Shown: piece after piece, positions 12,224-51,700 of the stretch
Position numbering within the stretch: position 1 is the first letter of the stretch
Layout of the letters: the number at the start of each line of letters is the position of its first letter
Assembly (NCBI GenBank): GCA_033675265.1
Contig: JAUJYZ010000138.1
Span: 62,001-126,000 of the forward strand
Reading direction: 5' to 3'
Source of the DNA: Actinostola sp. cb2023
Lineage: Eukaryota > Cnidaria > Anthozoa > Actiniaria > Actinostolidae
Length of the DNA stretch: 64,000 bases
Notes under the pieces: model-generated
The model's database searches: none
Told to the model about the DNA's origin: nothing
Seen by the model: the letters and a program-made list of their open reading frames with translations, nothing else
Position numbers and translations under genes: made by a program

Positions 12224-12625
12224 AATACCACAGGGAACCCAAATCGTGTACCATCACACTGTATATAAAAACTCTCAGGTTTTCATTGACGAAAGCACCC
12301 ATCCAATTTTGTTTTATAATTTTTCATGAATATAATATATTTTTTGTTTGAAAATATCATCCATAAAATGAATCCCCCGTAATACCACAGGGAACCCAAA
12401 TCATAAAAAACTCTTTGTTTTCGAATTTTGACGAAAGCATAAAAAAAATCTATAATATTTTTTTTTTTTTTGAAAATATCATCCATAAAATGAATCCCCC
12501 GTAATACCACAGGGAACCCAAATCATAAAAACTCTCTGGTTTTCGAATTCATTGACGAAAGCAATAAAAAAACATCTAGTTTTAATGAATATATATTTTT
12601 TGTTTGAAAATATCATCCATAAAAG
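12224..12625. repeat. Three-copy tandem repeat, about 120-bp unit
   Basis: Each copy starts AATACCACAGGGAACCCAAA and ends AAAATATCATCCATAAAA. Copies begin near 12224, 12382 and 12502. The first copy has extra internal sequence. Confidence 0.75.
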
Positions 12626-12654
12626 ATGGATCTATGGATACAGTATCTTCCAGT

Positions 12655-12827
12655 TACAGTAGAACCTCTATATAACGGCCACCCTCGGGACTTTGCAAAG
12701 TGGACCGTTATATAGAGGTGGCCGCTATAATTTACAGAGTTTGACTATATAACCCCCCAACAATTTGGACCTTGAAAAGTGGCCGCTGAATAGAGTGGCA
12801 GGTCCGTTATACAGAGGTTCCACTGTA
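12655..12827. mobile_element. MITE family M2 (pogo/Tc1-like termini)
   Basis: Ends TACAGTAGAACCTCTATATA then ACGG and the complement CCGTTATACAGAGGTTCC then ACTGTA. The CAGT-GAACCTCT terminus with TA target is typical of pogo/Tc1-type elements. The interior has GTGGACCGTTATATAGAGGT and GTGGCCGCTGAATAGAG, the phrase type that is amplified in other arrays of this window. Confidence 0.8.
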
Positions 12828-12998
12828 TTTCACTCTTTGTATTTGGCAGAATTTGGTTTATTATTAATGATTGCGTTGTTTTATCAAATAAACGAAAACT
12901 TCATTTCAAAATTAACTTTACTGCAGAAAAAAAAACAGAAACTAAAAGGAAAAAAAATTATATCACAGTAAAAAGAAAAACAATGTTGATAAACTGGC

Positions 12999-13085
12999 TT
13001 ATTATATAATTATCGATGCAATATCTATATTTCTCTCCTTCAAAAAACTGATATAAAAACAATGTTTCATCGATAATTATATAAT
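12999..13085. repeat. Short inverted repeat
   Basis: TATTATATAATTATCGATG and CATCGATAATTATATAATA, 19-bp perfect arms around about 50 bp. Confidence 0.75.
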
Positions 13086-13090
13086 AAACA

Positions 13091-13232
13091 GAATATTACA
13101 TGGTCGCTTGGATACGAATTTTATCTTCTTGTGTTGAATATCTCTCTCGTTCACTGCGCTCACTCGTGAGAGATATTATCAACACTCGAAGATAAAATTC
13201 GTATCTCCGCGCGCCCATGTAATATCCTCTAT
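13091..13232. mobile_element. MITE family M6, copy 2
   Basis: Foldback with ends GAATATTACATGG and CCATGTAATATCCTC; arms include ATACGAATTTTATCTTC and GAAGATAAAATTCGTAT. TCTCTCGTTCACTGCG then CTCACTCGTGAGAGAT lies at the centre. Confidence 0.8.
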
Positions 13233-13629
13233 TTATTATTGGTGATTGCGTTGATTTATCAAATAAACAAAAATTTATTTCAAAATAAAAAAATAAATAA
13301 TCAACTTGACCGAAATAAAAATGGAAACCAAAAAAAAAGTCGCCCAGACTGTGACTCGAACCTGCACTAATAATTAGTTGCAGTTCATGCAAAACACTAA
13401 AAATCGACCATACACCCAGAGTCACTGTATATTACGAATAGGACAAAGATTTAGGCCTCATCCACGCTATCGAGTAGTACACAATCAGCATAGTAGTCAA
13501 AGAGGGAACAGTCGTATCCTAGTCCTAAATGACTGCTAATATCTGTACTTCCGATTGATTTCGAGGGTAAATTTAGTATATGCAATAATATTATTGAGTA
13601 CCAGTTTTTTTTAGCTTTGCTCAAATAAA

Positions 13630-13694
13630 TTTAGCCTCCCAAAGCAGACGCATGTCCAAGCTTCCTGGACACGCGTCTGCTTTAGGAGGCTAAA
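13630..13694. repeat. Hairpin just downstream of KLHDC9
   Basis: TTTAGCCTCCCAAAGCAGAC and GTCTGCTTTAGGAGGCTAAA form arms of about 28 bp separated by a very short loop (CAAGCTTCC region). It begins 23 nt after the KLHDC9 stop codon, so it would be transcribed in the 3'UTR. Probably a tiny MITE. Confidence 0.85.
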
Positions 13695-13716
13695 AGAAAT
13701 TTGGACCCAATGTCAC

Positions 13717-14736
13717 TCACAGAAAATTCACTTGCCACATTGTATCACATGGCTTATTGTGAACATTGCCCCCAAATACCAGTATATTGTCCCTTGGAGC
13801 ACACATGGTGTGTCCAACAAGTTTGGGGACATGTTCGTTCACTGGTATCAAATACCAAGTCATTTTAAGAGTGTCCAGCACATATGCTTCGTTGGTAACA
13901 TTTTCTCTTACTCCGCTCCACTTTTCCCCACCGTAATACATCAAATATCTATCACCAATCTCTACACACTGGCTATGCTGTCGGCCCTCTGGCTCGTCAC
14001 AAACTGCACAGTTTAGTACAAGATTTTCAATCTTGGAGTGTGGGATAGCATGGGTCGATACTTCTCTATGGTCCCATCTACTTAACAACTCGTACCCACC
14101 ACTTTTACGACCCCCAAATACTAATATATACAATTCTTTACTTGCTCGCACTCGAGTGAGATTAGCAGTATGCCCTGAACGAGAAGCAGTATGGAAAGGT
14201 GCCTCAGTGTATCGACCTGTTTCAATATTGAAATTAAAAGCTCCTGAAAAGCGTCTTTGTGTATGTACACCTCCCTCCCTGCCAATGATAAGAATCTCTT
14301 TTGACGATACAAGACACGCCGTGTGCGAGCTCAACCCAACAGGAACATCTCCACTTTCAGGGATGTGTCGCCATGTTGAATCTGTGGTGTCAAAACAGTA
14401 CACTTCAGCAACCCTTTTCTTGCCATTCCAGCCACCAATAATGATAATATACCGGTCTTTTATAACTGTAGCCGTATGATGACTTAACGAAGGTGCTGTA
14501 CACAGTGTTCCTTTGTGAAAATTCCTGGAGACTTGAGGTATCCTTGACGAACGATGTCGTTCGACTATTTTTGTCCACGAGTCGGTGTCAATGTCGTACC
14601 TATGCAGATCGTTCAAGACGGCTTTATCTTCACCAATTCCACCGTATACAAAGAGTGAGTTTCCAACAGCTGAACAAGAATGGTATGCACGTTTTGCGGG
14701 CGCTATTCCATGTGTTGCTACAACAGAAAACTCCAT
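13717..14736 (-). CDS. KLHDC9: KLHDC9-like kelch-repeat protein, intronless
   Basis: Single open frame of 339 residues, ATG at 14736. It folds as a kelch beta-propeller: blade-type GG pairs lie near residues 32, 101, 207, 269 and 322, with typical downstream Tyr/Trp positions. The family-specific signature is GREGGVHTQRR near residues 152-162 followed by HTASRSGH near 182-189; human KLHDC9 has AGREGGIHTQRR and HTASRSGH at the same spacing, and length is similar (about 350). The molecular role of KLHDC9 is poorly known. The gene is uninterrupted although its neighbours have dozens of introns, so intron loss or a retrocopy is possible; the frame is intact with no decay. It lies 2.3 kb downstream of KATNIP on the same strand. 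A 65-bp hairpin element follows the stop codon. Confidence 0.9.
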   Translation of the reverse strand: MEFSVVATHGIAPAKRAYHSCSAVGNSLFVYGGIGEDKAVLNDLHRYDIDTDSWTKIVERHRSSRIPQVSRNFHKGTLCTAPSLSHHTATVIKDRYIIIIGGWNGKKRVAEVYCFDTTDSTWRHIPESGDVPVGLSSHTACLVSSKEILIIGREGGVHTQRRFSGAFNFNIETGRYTEAPFHTASRSGHTANLTRVRASKELYILVFGGRKSGGYELLSRWDHREVSTHAIPHSKIENLVLNCAVCDEPEGRQHSQCVEIGDRYLMYYGGEKWSGVRENVTNEAYVLDTLKMTWYLIPVNEHVPKLVGHTMCAPRDNILVFGGNVHNKPCDTMWQVNFL

Positions 14737-15519
14737 TGAATGTTATGTCTGTGTCAGTCCGCCATATTTGTTGGGATCCTGGATTCAAATCCCGCGGGAA
14801 TAAACACTTGGAATCTTTGCATTTGTGATAAAAACGACCAAAATGTTCGTTATAATAGTCTCTTGGGTATAGTTAATGATTGTTTTTGTAACGGTGTTGC
14901 GTTGCATTGCCCAGCAATTTCGGATATGAATTCAGACAAAAAAAAAACTGCATCGCTGTAGAACATTTTTTTGTCACGTGACTTGACATTTATTCGTTAT
15001 ATCGGGGTAGATTTTACGTTTAGTTCCCGGGGTTTGGGCTTATGGATTTCATTATGTTCGTTATACCGGTGTTCTGTTCCATACATTTTACTGTAACTTT
15101 GGGTTCAACTGTACTGTAGTTCTTTTTATGGATGATGTTTCAAACAGAAAAATGAAGGTATATTCATGAAAAATGATACGACAAATCTGGGGAAAGTAGT
15201 TTGATGACAATATTTGTCAAGAAATGTTGTTTATTTATCAAGTTCATCAGTTTGCTATCGTATATCTGTAACGTTTTAAATATGGTGACATTGTGCATAC
15301 TTTGGATTCAATCAAAGCCCTATTCATTCACTAAAGATCATAACTATAATTGCAATAACTGTACACAATATATATATATATATTTTAAGTTCATCTTTGG
15401 AGCAGCAGATCTCATCTTGTGTGCTTGGTCAAAGTTTTGACACAGGTTTTAGGTCTCAATGCTGGAATGAAAATTGAAAAATCAATTCATTTATTCCTGT
15501 CAATGCCCTCCCTTCCCTT

Positions 15520-16492
15520 CTGTGGGAATTACCTACCAGGATCAGCCCTCCCCTTCTATGGGAATTACCTACAAGGATCAGCCCTCCCCTTCTATGGGAA
15601 TTACCTACCAGGATCAGCCCTCCCCTTCTATGGGAATTACCTACCAGGATCAGCCCTCCCCTTCTATGGGAATTACCTACCAGGATCAGCCCTCCCCTTC
15701 TATGGGAATTACCTACAAGGATCAGCCCTCCCCTTCTATGGGAATTACCTACCAGGATCAGCCCTCCCCTTCTATGGGAATTACCTACCAGGATCAGCCC
15801 TCCCCCTTCTATGGGAATTACCTACCAGGATCAGCCCTCCCCTTCTATGGGAATTACCTACAAGGATCAGCTGTCCCCTTCTATGGGAATTACCTACAAG
15901 GATCAGCCCTCCCCTTCTATGGAAATTACCTACCAGGATCAGCCCTCCCCTTCTATGGGAATTACCTACCAGGATCAGCCCTCCCCTTCTATGGGAATTA
16001 CCTACCAGGATCAGCCCTCCCCTTCTATGGGAATTACCTACCAGGATCAGCCCTCCCCTTCTATGGGAATTACCTACAAGGATCAGCTGTCCCCTTCTAT
16101 GGGAATTACCTACAAGGATCAGCCCTCCCCTTCTATGGGAATTACCTACCAGGATCAGCCCTCCCCTTCTATGGGAATTACCTACCAGGATCAGCCCTCC
16201 CCTTCTATGGGAATTACTTACCAGGATCAGCCCTCCCCTTCTATGGGAATTACCTACAAGGATCAGCTGTCCCCTTCTATGGGAATTACCTACAAGGATC
16301 AGCCCTCCCCTTCTATGGAAATTACCTACCAGGATCAGCCCTCCCCTTCTATGGGAATTACCTACCAGGATCAGCCCTCCCGTTCTATGGGAATTACCTA
16401 CCAGGATCAGCCCTCCCCTTCTATGGGAATTACCTACAAGGATCAGCCCTTCCCTTCTATGGGAATTACCTACCAGGATCAGCTGTTTTGCC
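15520..16492. repeat. 36-bp minisatellite, about 27 copies
   Basis: Unit is CCTTCTATGGGAATTACCTA then CCAGGATCAGCCCTCC with CCAGG/CAAGG and GCCCTCC/GCTGTCC variants. Variants occur in a longer-period pattern (the GCTGTCC units recur about every ten units), suggesting segmental duplication within the array. Because 36 is a multiple of three and the unit has no stop, several frames stay open (up to 374 codons); that is not evidence of a protein. Confidence 0.95.
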
Positions 16493-16667
16493 AGTGGATT
16501 TAGGATCTGCATAACTTGTTACAACTCTCTTGTCGTTTGTTAGTTGGACATCTTGCTCCAAATCAATAGAACTACGAAGGAAAAAGAACATTAACGCGAG
16601 ATCCACTTCACTTGTATCTCTTTGATCGCGAGTTTTCAGGTCGGCTACGTACGTAAATCGGTATGTT

Positions 16668-16820
16668 AGAGTCGTTTTCGTATGAGTGCGGAGTTACGTT
16701 ACGGAACGGAATCAATTTTCGACCAATCACAGTGCGCAAAATCATTGCTCAACCAATCAGACACGGCACGGTCACCACACGGCACGTAACTACTTCCCAC
16801 TTATACGAAAACGACTCTAC
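16668..16820. mobile_element. MITE family M1, copy 4 (short)
   Basis: Ends TTAGAGTCGTTTTCGTATGA and CTTATACGAAAACGACTCTA; the interior is shorter than in other copies but keeps CGACCAATCACAGTG and CAACCAATCAGA. Confidence 0.85.
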
Positions 16821-17045
16821 AATCAAATGGACCAAGAGACAGAGTTGCCAATTTGCACTAGAACTATGCATACATACGTACGTCACTGCTAATAAAAGAT
16901 ATCCTGATCAAGTTAAAGTAAAGTAACAAGTAAAGGACGGATTTAACGTCCGAAGTCTCCTTTAGCTGACGCTAATCTACCAGTGAGCAGACGGTGCACC
17001 CTTCACCCTCTCCTTCCATCAATGCGTAGGCGTGGTCTTTGATGC

Positions 17046-44719
<27,674 letters not shown>

Positions 44720-45854
44720 TGTCCGGATCGCCGCTAGACGTACTCAATGCAAAGCCAGAGAATAAAACACAGCACAAGCAACGAGTATTTTAAGAAAGAA
44801 GGAAACAACTGATAAATATGTAGATCTAGTTTTGTAAGCGTTCAACCCTTCTCGACTAAATAAAGCCACACAGGATTTTCCTCATGTATTTATTTTGGCC
44901 ACGTTTCTCCCCGCGGGCTGTTGTCAATGCCAAACCTTATTCATGTTACGTCCCTAAGGACTATTACACTAGTATTAGCATATCAATGAAGCTTCACCAA
45001 ATAGACTTCACAAATCACACCTAGGCCTTAATACTAGCAATACGAGTGACTAGATGGAGCAATGGGCTAATAGGGTTTATCTGAAGTTATGGTTTAGGGG
45101 CCAGATATCCCCTCCCTCACTGGCCTTTTGGTTAGTAGTAGTTTTATGTTGCACTGGGATAGCACAGACGGGGCCCAAAATCTTCACCCTATTGCTGGTT
45201 TGCAATACACGTCACGGCGGCCATCTTGGTTGAACTTCAACAAAAGATTGCTCATTAGTGTCTATTGTTTGTTCAACCAACATGGCCTTTATCTCTTGAT
45301 TCTCAAGGGATTGATTGCAAACCAAGAATACATAAGTCGATTCGATGTCTCAGCTCCTTAGAATGTCTCGGGAGAATCGTCCCATTATTTCTTTGCTTTG
45401 CTTTTCCTTTTTCCTTTGATACTGAAGGGGTGGGACCGTGACCAAAACCAAGGAGCCAAAGGTCTCGAGTTCAAGCCTCACAGTAGTCTATCTATTTTTC
45501 TGTTTTATTTTCCTTCTTTTTCGAGCGCGTTTCATTTTCTCTTTTTTTTTCTTGTCCTTTCCTTTTAGTTTTCTTGTTTTCATTTTTATCAGATTTGTTT
45601 TCGACTATCTGCCGGGTCGGGCATTACGATTGTAAAACAATAGCTCGACTGTCAGCTAAGTTCTGATTACATCTAGAATCACTCAAACAAGTACAACAGC
45701 CCACAGAGGGAGAGGGGCTCGTACTTTCTTCCACATTACCCATAATACACTTTATTTGCCCTCCACACTCCAAATGTTGCATAAACTATTGTTTTCATTA
45801 TACAAAATTTGGGGGCAAAAACAAGGTAATATTGTGGGTGAATGGAAGTGGCGA

Positions 45855-46048
45855 ATTCTCTACTTTCTCATAGCACATAATGCTTCACGCCTTGGGGGGA
45901 AATACAAAAGAAAATGGGAGCTTTCTATCGACCATGTAATTATGCAGCCTCCTCCGCATGCGCCTCTCTCGCTTTCTTTTTTGTTTCTCTTCTCTGGGCT
46001 TCCTGTGCTAGGCCGAAGGCATTATGTGCCATGAGAAAGTAGAGAATG
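45855..46048. mobile_element. MITE
   Basis: ATTCTCTACTTTCTCATAGC then ACATAATGC and the complement GCATTATGTGCCATGAGAAA then GTAGAGAAT; about 30-bp ends. Confidence 0.8.
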
Positions 46049-46179
46049 GATTTCTTTTCCTTTTCAAATGTGGATTAACCAGGCCTAGGATTAAATCTAC
46101 CCATTAACAAACCAGACCCAGGAGAGTAGCAGATAGCTACAGGCCCAAGAAACCACACAAGTTTTTGACTTCTTCCAAG

Positions 46180-46185
46180 TTTATT
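46180..46185 (-). promoter_or_regulatory. Possible polyadenylation signal downstream of LENG8
   Basis: Minus-strand AATAAA about 600 nt downstream of the LENG8 stop codon. It would give a 3'UTR of ordinary length. A short open stretch (EVVKVSCRKKAEEDGPR then stop) preceded by a good acceptor lies just upstream of it near 46230-46280, so an alternative last exon is also possible. No other support. Confidence 0.3.
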
Positions 46186-46780
46186 CCATTTCTTAAAAGC
46201 AAATAATATCTTACACAAGTTGACATCAGATGATTCTTGTCATCTTGGACCATCCTCTTCTGCCTTCTTCCTGCAAGAAACTTTGACAACTTCATCTGTT
46301 AAGTATGACACAGTAACCAGACAGTGAAATGTTGTAGGGGTGGCCAGATCAATAGGAACAGCCAGACAGACAGTTGTTGTAGTCAGTCAGCTTGATGTGT
46401 ACAGTCCTGCATTGCTGTTGTTAGATGGTCATCACTCACTCGCTGCTGTGTATGGACAGGGATGTCTCAGATATTTCCCAGCTTTACGTCTAACTCTACG
46501 TCACACTCGCACAAAGGTACACCACTGTACAGATGTCTTCTAACTGGCTGTATAAATACTTACAATATTTTGTTTAAAAAACCATATGAATAATATTAAT
46601 TAATTATTCTCTTCATTACAGATAATTTGTGAATATGTACATCAATATTATTTCGTAATATTATTTTAGGGAGAATTTGAAACAAATCTACTTGACCAAT
46701 GAGATAATGCAAAGATGAAATCAGTTTTAGTAATAGTAACTGATTTCATATTTGCATACAAAGGTTGATCTTGTTATTCA

Positions 46781-48785
46781 TCAGACTTCAGTTAACGCAA
46801 CCCGACAATCCACCTTGGCACCTTGAGCAGTCAGAGTAGCGCCTATTTCTAACAGGAACTTGTTACACTCCTCTTCATCTGTAAAACCTAGCTCAGATTG
46901 AATGAAGGCTACAGGCAAAGTGGGACGGTAGCTGCTTACAGGAACCACCATCAAAGGAACAAGGGAGAAATAAAACAGACAAAGTTAATATGGTAAAGGT
47001 TACATATTTTTTTGTGCATTATTATTACCGTAAATCCTCTAATATTTCAAATTTCAGCAAAAAGGGTGGCCGCTTATTAGAGGGGGGCGCTTATTAGACT
47101 GGGCACTTATTAGAGGCGGCGCTTATTAGAGGGGGCACTTATTAGAAGGGGGTGCTTACCATAATTTATTTCAAATATAGAAATGACAATGTCTGATTTG
47201 GAAGAAAAGAAACGCGCTTATTTTGGGCGCTTATTTAGCGGGGGCGCTTTTTAGAGGGTGGGTGCTTATTAGAGGGGGGCACTTATTAGAGGGTGGATGC
47301 TTATTAGAGGGGGGCACTTATTAGAGGGTGGATGCTTATTAGAGGGGGGCGCTTATTAGAGGGTGGGTGCTTATTAGCGGGGATGCTTATTAGAGGGTGG
47401 GCGCTTATTTAGCGGGGGCGCTTTTTAGAGGGTGGGTGCTTATTAGAGGGGGCACTTATTAGAGGGTGGATGCTTATTAGAGGGGGGCACTTATTAGAGG
47501 GTGGATGCTTATTAGAGGGGGGCACTTATTAGAGGGTGGATGCTTATTAGAGGGGGGCACTTATTAGAGGGTGGATGCTTATTAGAGGGGGGCGCTTATT
47601 AGAGGGTGGGTGCTTATTAGCGGGGATGCTTATTAGAGGGTGGATGCTTATTAGAGGGGGGCACTTATTAGAGGGTGGATGCTTATTAGAGGGGGGCACT
47701 TATTAGAGGGTGGATGCTTATTAGAGGGGGGCGCTTATTAGAGGGTGGGTGCTTATTAGCAGGGATGCTTATTAGAGGGTGGATGCTTATTAGAGGGGGG
47801 CACTTATTAGAGGGTGGATGCTTATTAGAGGGGGGCGCTTATTAGAGGGTGGGTGCTTATTAGCGGGGATGCTTATTAGAGGGTGGGCTTTTTAGAGGGT
47901 GGGTGCTTATTAGAGGGGGGCACTTGTTAGAGGGTGGATGCTTATTAGCGGGGATGCTTATTAGAGGGTGGGTGCCTATTAGAGGATTTGTGGTAGTTCA
48001 ATGTCTAACACAACTAATAAGTAAGTACACAAATAATGAATGATTTCTTAGGTGAATGTGAATTGTGGATAAATAAAAAATTATAAATGAATGTATATCA
48101 ACATAACATTACACACAAATCAATAGTACCATGCAAATGTAAATTATGTCGGTAAGACAATAATTTACATTGCACAAGTACTACAAGGATGATTTTGGAA
48201 ATCTGCAAGGACTTCAAAAATAAACACCGAATTAACAAAGTAACAAAATCTCTTGGTTGTTGATCCTTTGTCAACAGGAAACAATATCAAGCTTTATGGA
48301 CAGATTAAATTCTATATGCAACAGCACCAAATAAATAAACTTGACCTGAAGACAAAGCCCAAAACATTGGTAAATTTCAAATCCTTTTCAATTGTCATTT
48401 CACTTCATTTAATCTTGATACATGTACTTCAGTGCCATACAACGACAGAGAACTTCATGTATTTTTGAAGATATGAATATTTGAATAACAAATTGCCGAA
48501 AGAAATTCCAAACTACTCGAGTGAAGTCTTGCAGGAAGTCCAGAATCATCCTGAAAATGTGAACAAATTGAACCCACGATTTGATCATGACTTTGATGGC
48601 GGCGACACGTTCCCTCTTAACAAACAGATCAATAAGGTATCCTGACATATTGGGAGCGCAAAGATAAAGTTGGAAAAATGTGTGGTAATTAGACAATGCC
48701 CATGCAGAGCACAAACGTAGTGCATGTTTTATAGGTACGGTTTGTTTTTGCTGCTCTTTCAGCTTCAGGATGTCTGTGGAGTAGT
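46781..48785 (-). CDS. LENG8: LENG8 exons L13-L14: end of SAC3/GANP domain and C-terminus
   Basis: Exons 48785-48578 and 46931-46781. L13 encodes [32 protein letters not shown] and [13 protein letters not shown], matching human AWALGNYHRFFRLY, APCMSGYLVDKF and RERKVALKAMIK. The phase-2 join restores S-Y-R-P. L14 encodes [20 protein letters not shown] and ends [11 protein letters not shown] then TGA, close to the human end. The intervening intron contains a 17-18 bp based array (47026-47993). Confidence 0.95.
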
Positions 48786-51700
48786 CTGAAGTTTCGTTAA
48801 GGTTAATTCAAAGGAATAAAAATATTGCAACATTCATTAGGTAACAGTAGTTGGGAGTCGCTGGCAAAACAACATACGTGTACCAAATACTACTAGTTTG
48901 GTTTGAAAGAGTGTGTAAAGACTTACAGTAGAACCATGCTTTCTCGATCTCGGTTATCTCAAACTCCCTGGGTACTATCTTGAACAGAAATGTCTATCCG
49001 TTGGATTTGGACACCATGCATTTAGACCTTGCTATTCAAAATCCCAGCTGTTTTGAACTACATTTCTTGTCCCTCGAGTGTATGAAATAGCAAAGTTCTA
49101 CTGTACATACAGCTTACACAGTATTAATTTGACTACATATGAAAAGTTGTTTTCATAGGACATAGTTCTGGTACGGTTCGTGCCATGCGGAGTCCAAGCA
49201 TTCTGATGGGTTGAGCAATGCCTTTGCGCACTGTGATTGGTTGAATAGATGTCTTCAATTCCGTACCATGACACTAACTATGTACCATAGGTTTCCCCAC
49301 TCATATAATAATGACTCTACATACAGTGTATCAGTATGAACTATGTACCATAGGTTTCCCCACTCATATAATAATGACTCTACATACAGTGTATCAGTAT
49401 GACAGTAACTATGTACCATAGGTTTCCCCACTCATATAATGACTCTACATACAGTGTATCAGTATGACAGTAACTATGTACCATAGGTTTCCCCACTCAT
49501 ATAATAATGACTCTACATACAGTGTATCAGTATGAACTATGTAGGTTTCCCCATAGGTTTCTCCCACTCATATAATAGGTTTCCCCACTCATATAATGAT
49601 GACTCTACATACAGTGTATCAGTATGACAGTAACTATGTACCATAGGTTTCCCCACTCATATAATAATGACTCTACATACAGTGTATCAGTATGAACTAT
49701 GTACCATAGGTTTCCCCACTCATATAATAATGACTCTACATACAGTGTATCAGTATGACAGTAACTATGTACCATAGGTTTCCCCACTCATATAATAATG
49801 ACTCTACATACAGTGTATCAGTATGACAGTAACTATGTACCATAGGTTTCCCCACTCATATAATAATGACTCTACATACAGTGTATCAGTATGACAGTAA
49901 CTATGTACCATAGGTTTCCCCACTCATATAATAATGACTCTACATACAGTGTATCAGTATGACAGTAACTATGTACCATAGGTTTCCCCACTCATATAAT
50001 AATGACTCTACATACAGTGTATCAGTATGACAGTAACTATGTACCATAGGTTTCCCCACTCATATAATAATGACTCTACATACAGTGTATCAGTATGACA
50101 GTAACTATGTACCATAGGTTTCCCCACTCATATAATAATGACTCTACATACAGTGTATCAGTATGACAGTAACTATGTACCATAGGTTTCCCCACTCATA
50201 TAATAATGACTCTACATACAGTGTATCAGTATGACAGTAACTATGTACCATAGGTTTTCATATAATAATGACCTACATACTCAGTATATAACTATGTACC
50301 ATAGGTTTCCCCACTCATATAATAATGACTCTACATACAGTGTATCAGTATGACAGTAACTATGTACCATAGGTTTCCCCACTCATATAATAATGACTCT
50401 ACATACAGTGTATCAGTATGACAGTAACTATGTACCATAGGTTTCCCCACTCATATAATAATGACTCTACATACAGTGTATCAGTATGACAGTAACTATG
50501 TACCATAGGTTTCCCCACTCATATAATAATGACTCTACATACAGTGTATCAGTATGACAGTAACTATGTACCATAGGTTTCCCCACTCATATAATAATGA
50601 CTCTACATACAGTGTATCAGTATCAGTATGACAGTACATACTATGTACCATAGGTTTCCCCACTCATATAATAATGACTCTACATACAGTGTATCAGTAT
50701 GACACTAACTATGTACCATAGGTTTCCCCACTCATATAATAATGACTCTACATACAGTGTATCAGTATGACAGTAACTATGTACCATAGGTTTCCCCACT
50801 CATATAATAATGAATACATACAGTGTATCAGTATGACTACATACAGTGTATCATATATATACAGTGTATCAGTATGAACTATGTACCATAGGTTTCCCCA
50901 CTCATATAATAATGACTCTACATACAGTGTATCAGTATGACAGTAACTATGTACCATAGGTTTCCCCACTCATATAATAATGACTCTACATACAGTGTAT
51001 CAGTATGACAGTAACTATGTACCATAGGTTTCCCCACTCATATAATAATGACTCTACATACAGTGTATCAGTATGACAGTAACTATGTACCATAGGTTTC
51101 CCCACTCATATAATAATGACTCTACATACAGTGTATCAGTATGACAGTAACTATGTACCATAGGTTTCCCCACTCATATAATAATGACTCTACATACAGT
51201 GTATCAGTATGACAGTAACTATGTACCATAGGTTTCCCCACTCATATAATAATGACTCTACATACAGTGTATCAGTATGACAGTAACTATGTACCATAGG
51301 TTTCCCCACTCATATAATAATGACTCTACATACAGTGTATCAGTATGACAGTAACTATGTACCATAGGTTTCCCCACTCATATAATAATGACTCTACATA
51401 CAGTGTATCAGTATGACAGTAACTATGTACCATAGGTTTCCCCACTCATATAATAATGACTCTACATACATGATCTGACTACTATGTACCATAGTGTATC
51501 AGTACATACAGTGTATCTGAACTATGTACCATAGGTTTCCCCACTCATATAATAATGACTCTACATACAGTGTATCAGTATGACAGTAACTATGTACCAT
51601 AGGTTTCCCCACTCATATAATAATGACTCTACATACAGTGTATCAGTATGACAGTAACTATGTACCATAGGTTTCCCCACTCATATAATAATGACTCTAC

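Larger units (their letters stand above)
12112..13716. other. Spacer between FAM227 and KLHDC9, filled with repeats
   Basis: No gene recognised. Contents are a three-copy tandem repeat (12224-12625), a pogo-like MITE (12655-12827), two diverged copies of a 55-bp phrase (GATTGCGTTGTTTTATC at about 12870 and GATTGCGTTGATTTATC at about 13243), inverted repeats (12999-13085 and 13091-13232), and a hairpin element next to KLHDC9. The FAM227 promoter should lie here if the tentative first exon is right. Confidence 0.6.
14737..17045. other. Spacer between KLHDC9 and KATNIP
   Basis: Contains no recognised gene. 14996-15120 holds decayed TTCGTTATA phrases typical of M2-like elements. The 36-bp array (15520-16492) and an M1 MITE (16668-16820) fill most of the rest. 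KLHDC9's promoter should be within the first few hundred bases right of 14736; no clear motif was seen. Confidence 0.55.
44720..46780. other. Spacer between KATNIP and LENG8
   Basis: No gene recognised. Holds a MITE (45855-46048, ends ATTCTCTACTTTCTCATAGC and complement), a possible poly(A) signal, and a plus-strand open stretch 46340-46543 without recognised motif. The KATNIP promoter should lie just right of 44719. Confidence 0.5.

Noticed and set aside
14033..14479. 148-codon plus-strand frame
   Set aside because: It is the shadow of KLHDC9 on the opposite strand, which has clear kelch motifs.
15419..16543. 374-codon plus-strand frame and a 243-codon minus frame
   Set aside because: Both consist of the 36-bp repeat, whose length is a multiple of three and which lacks stops; no start context, splice site or family motif.
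46340..46543. Plus-strand frame with plausible composition and a GT donor
   Set aside because: No family motif recognised, no ATG at its start, and the neighbouring minus-strand sequence fits a LENG8 3'UTR equally well.
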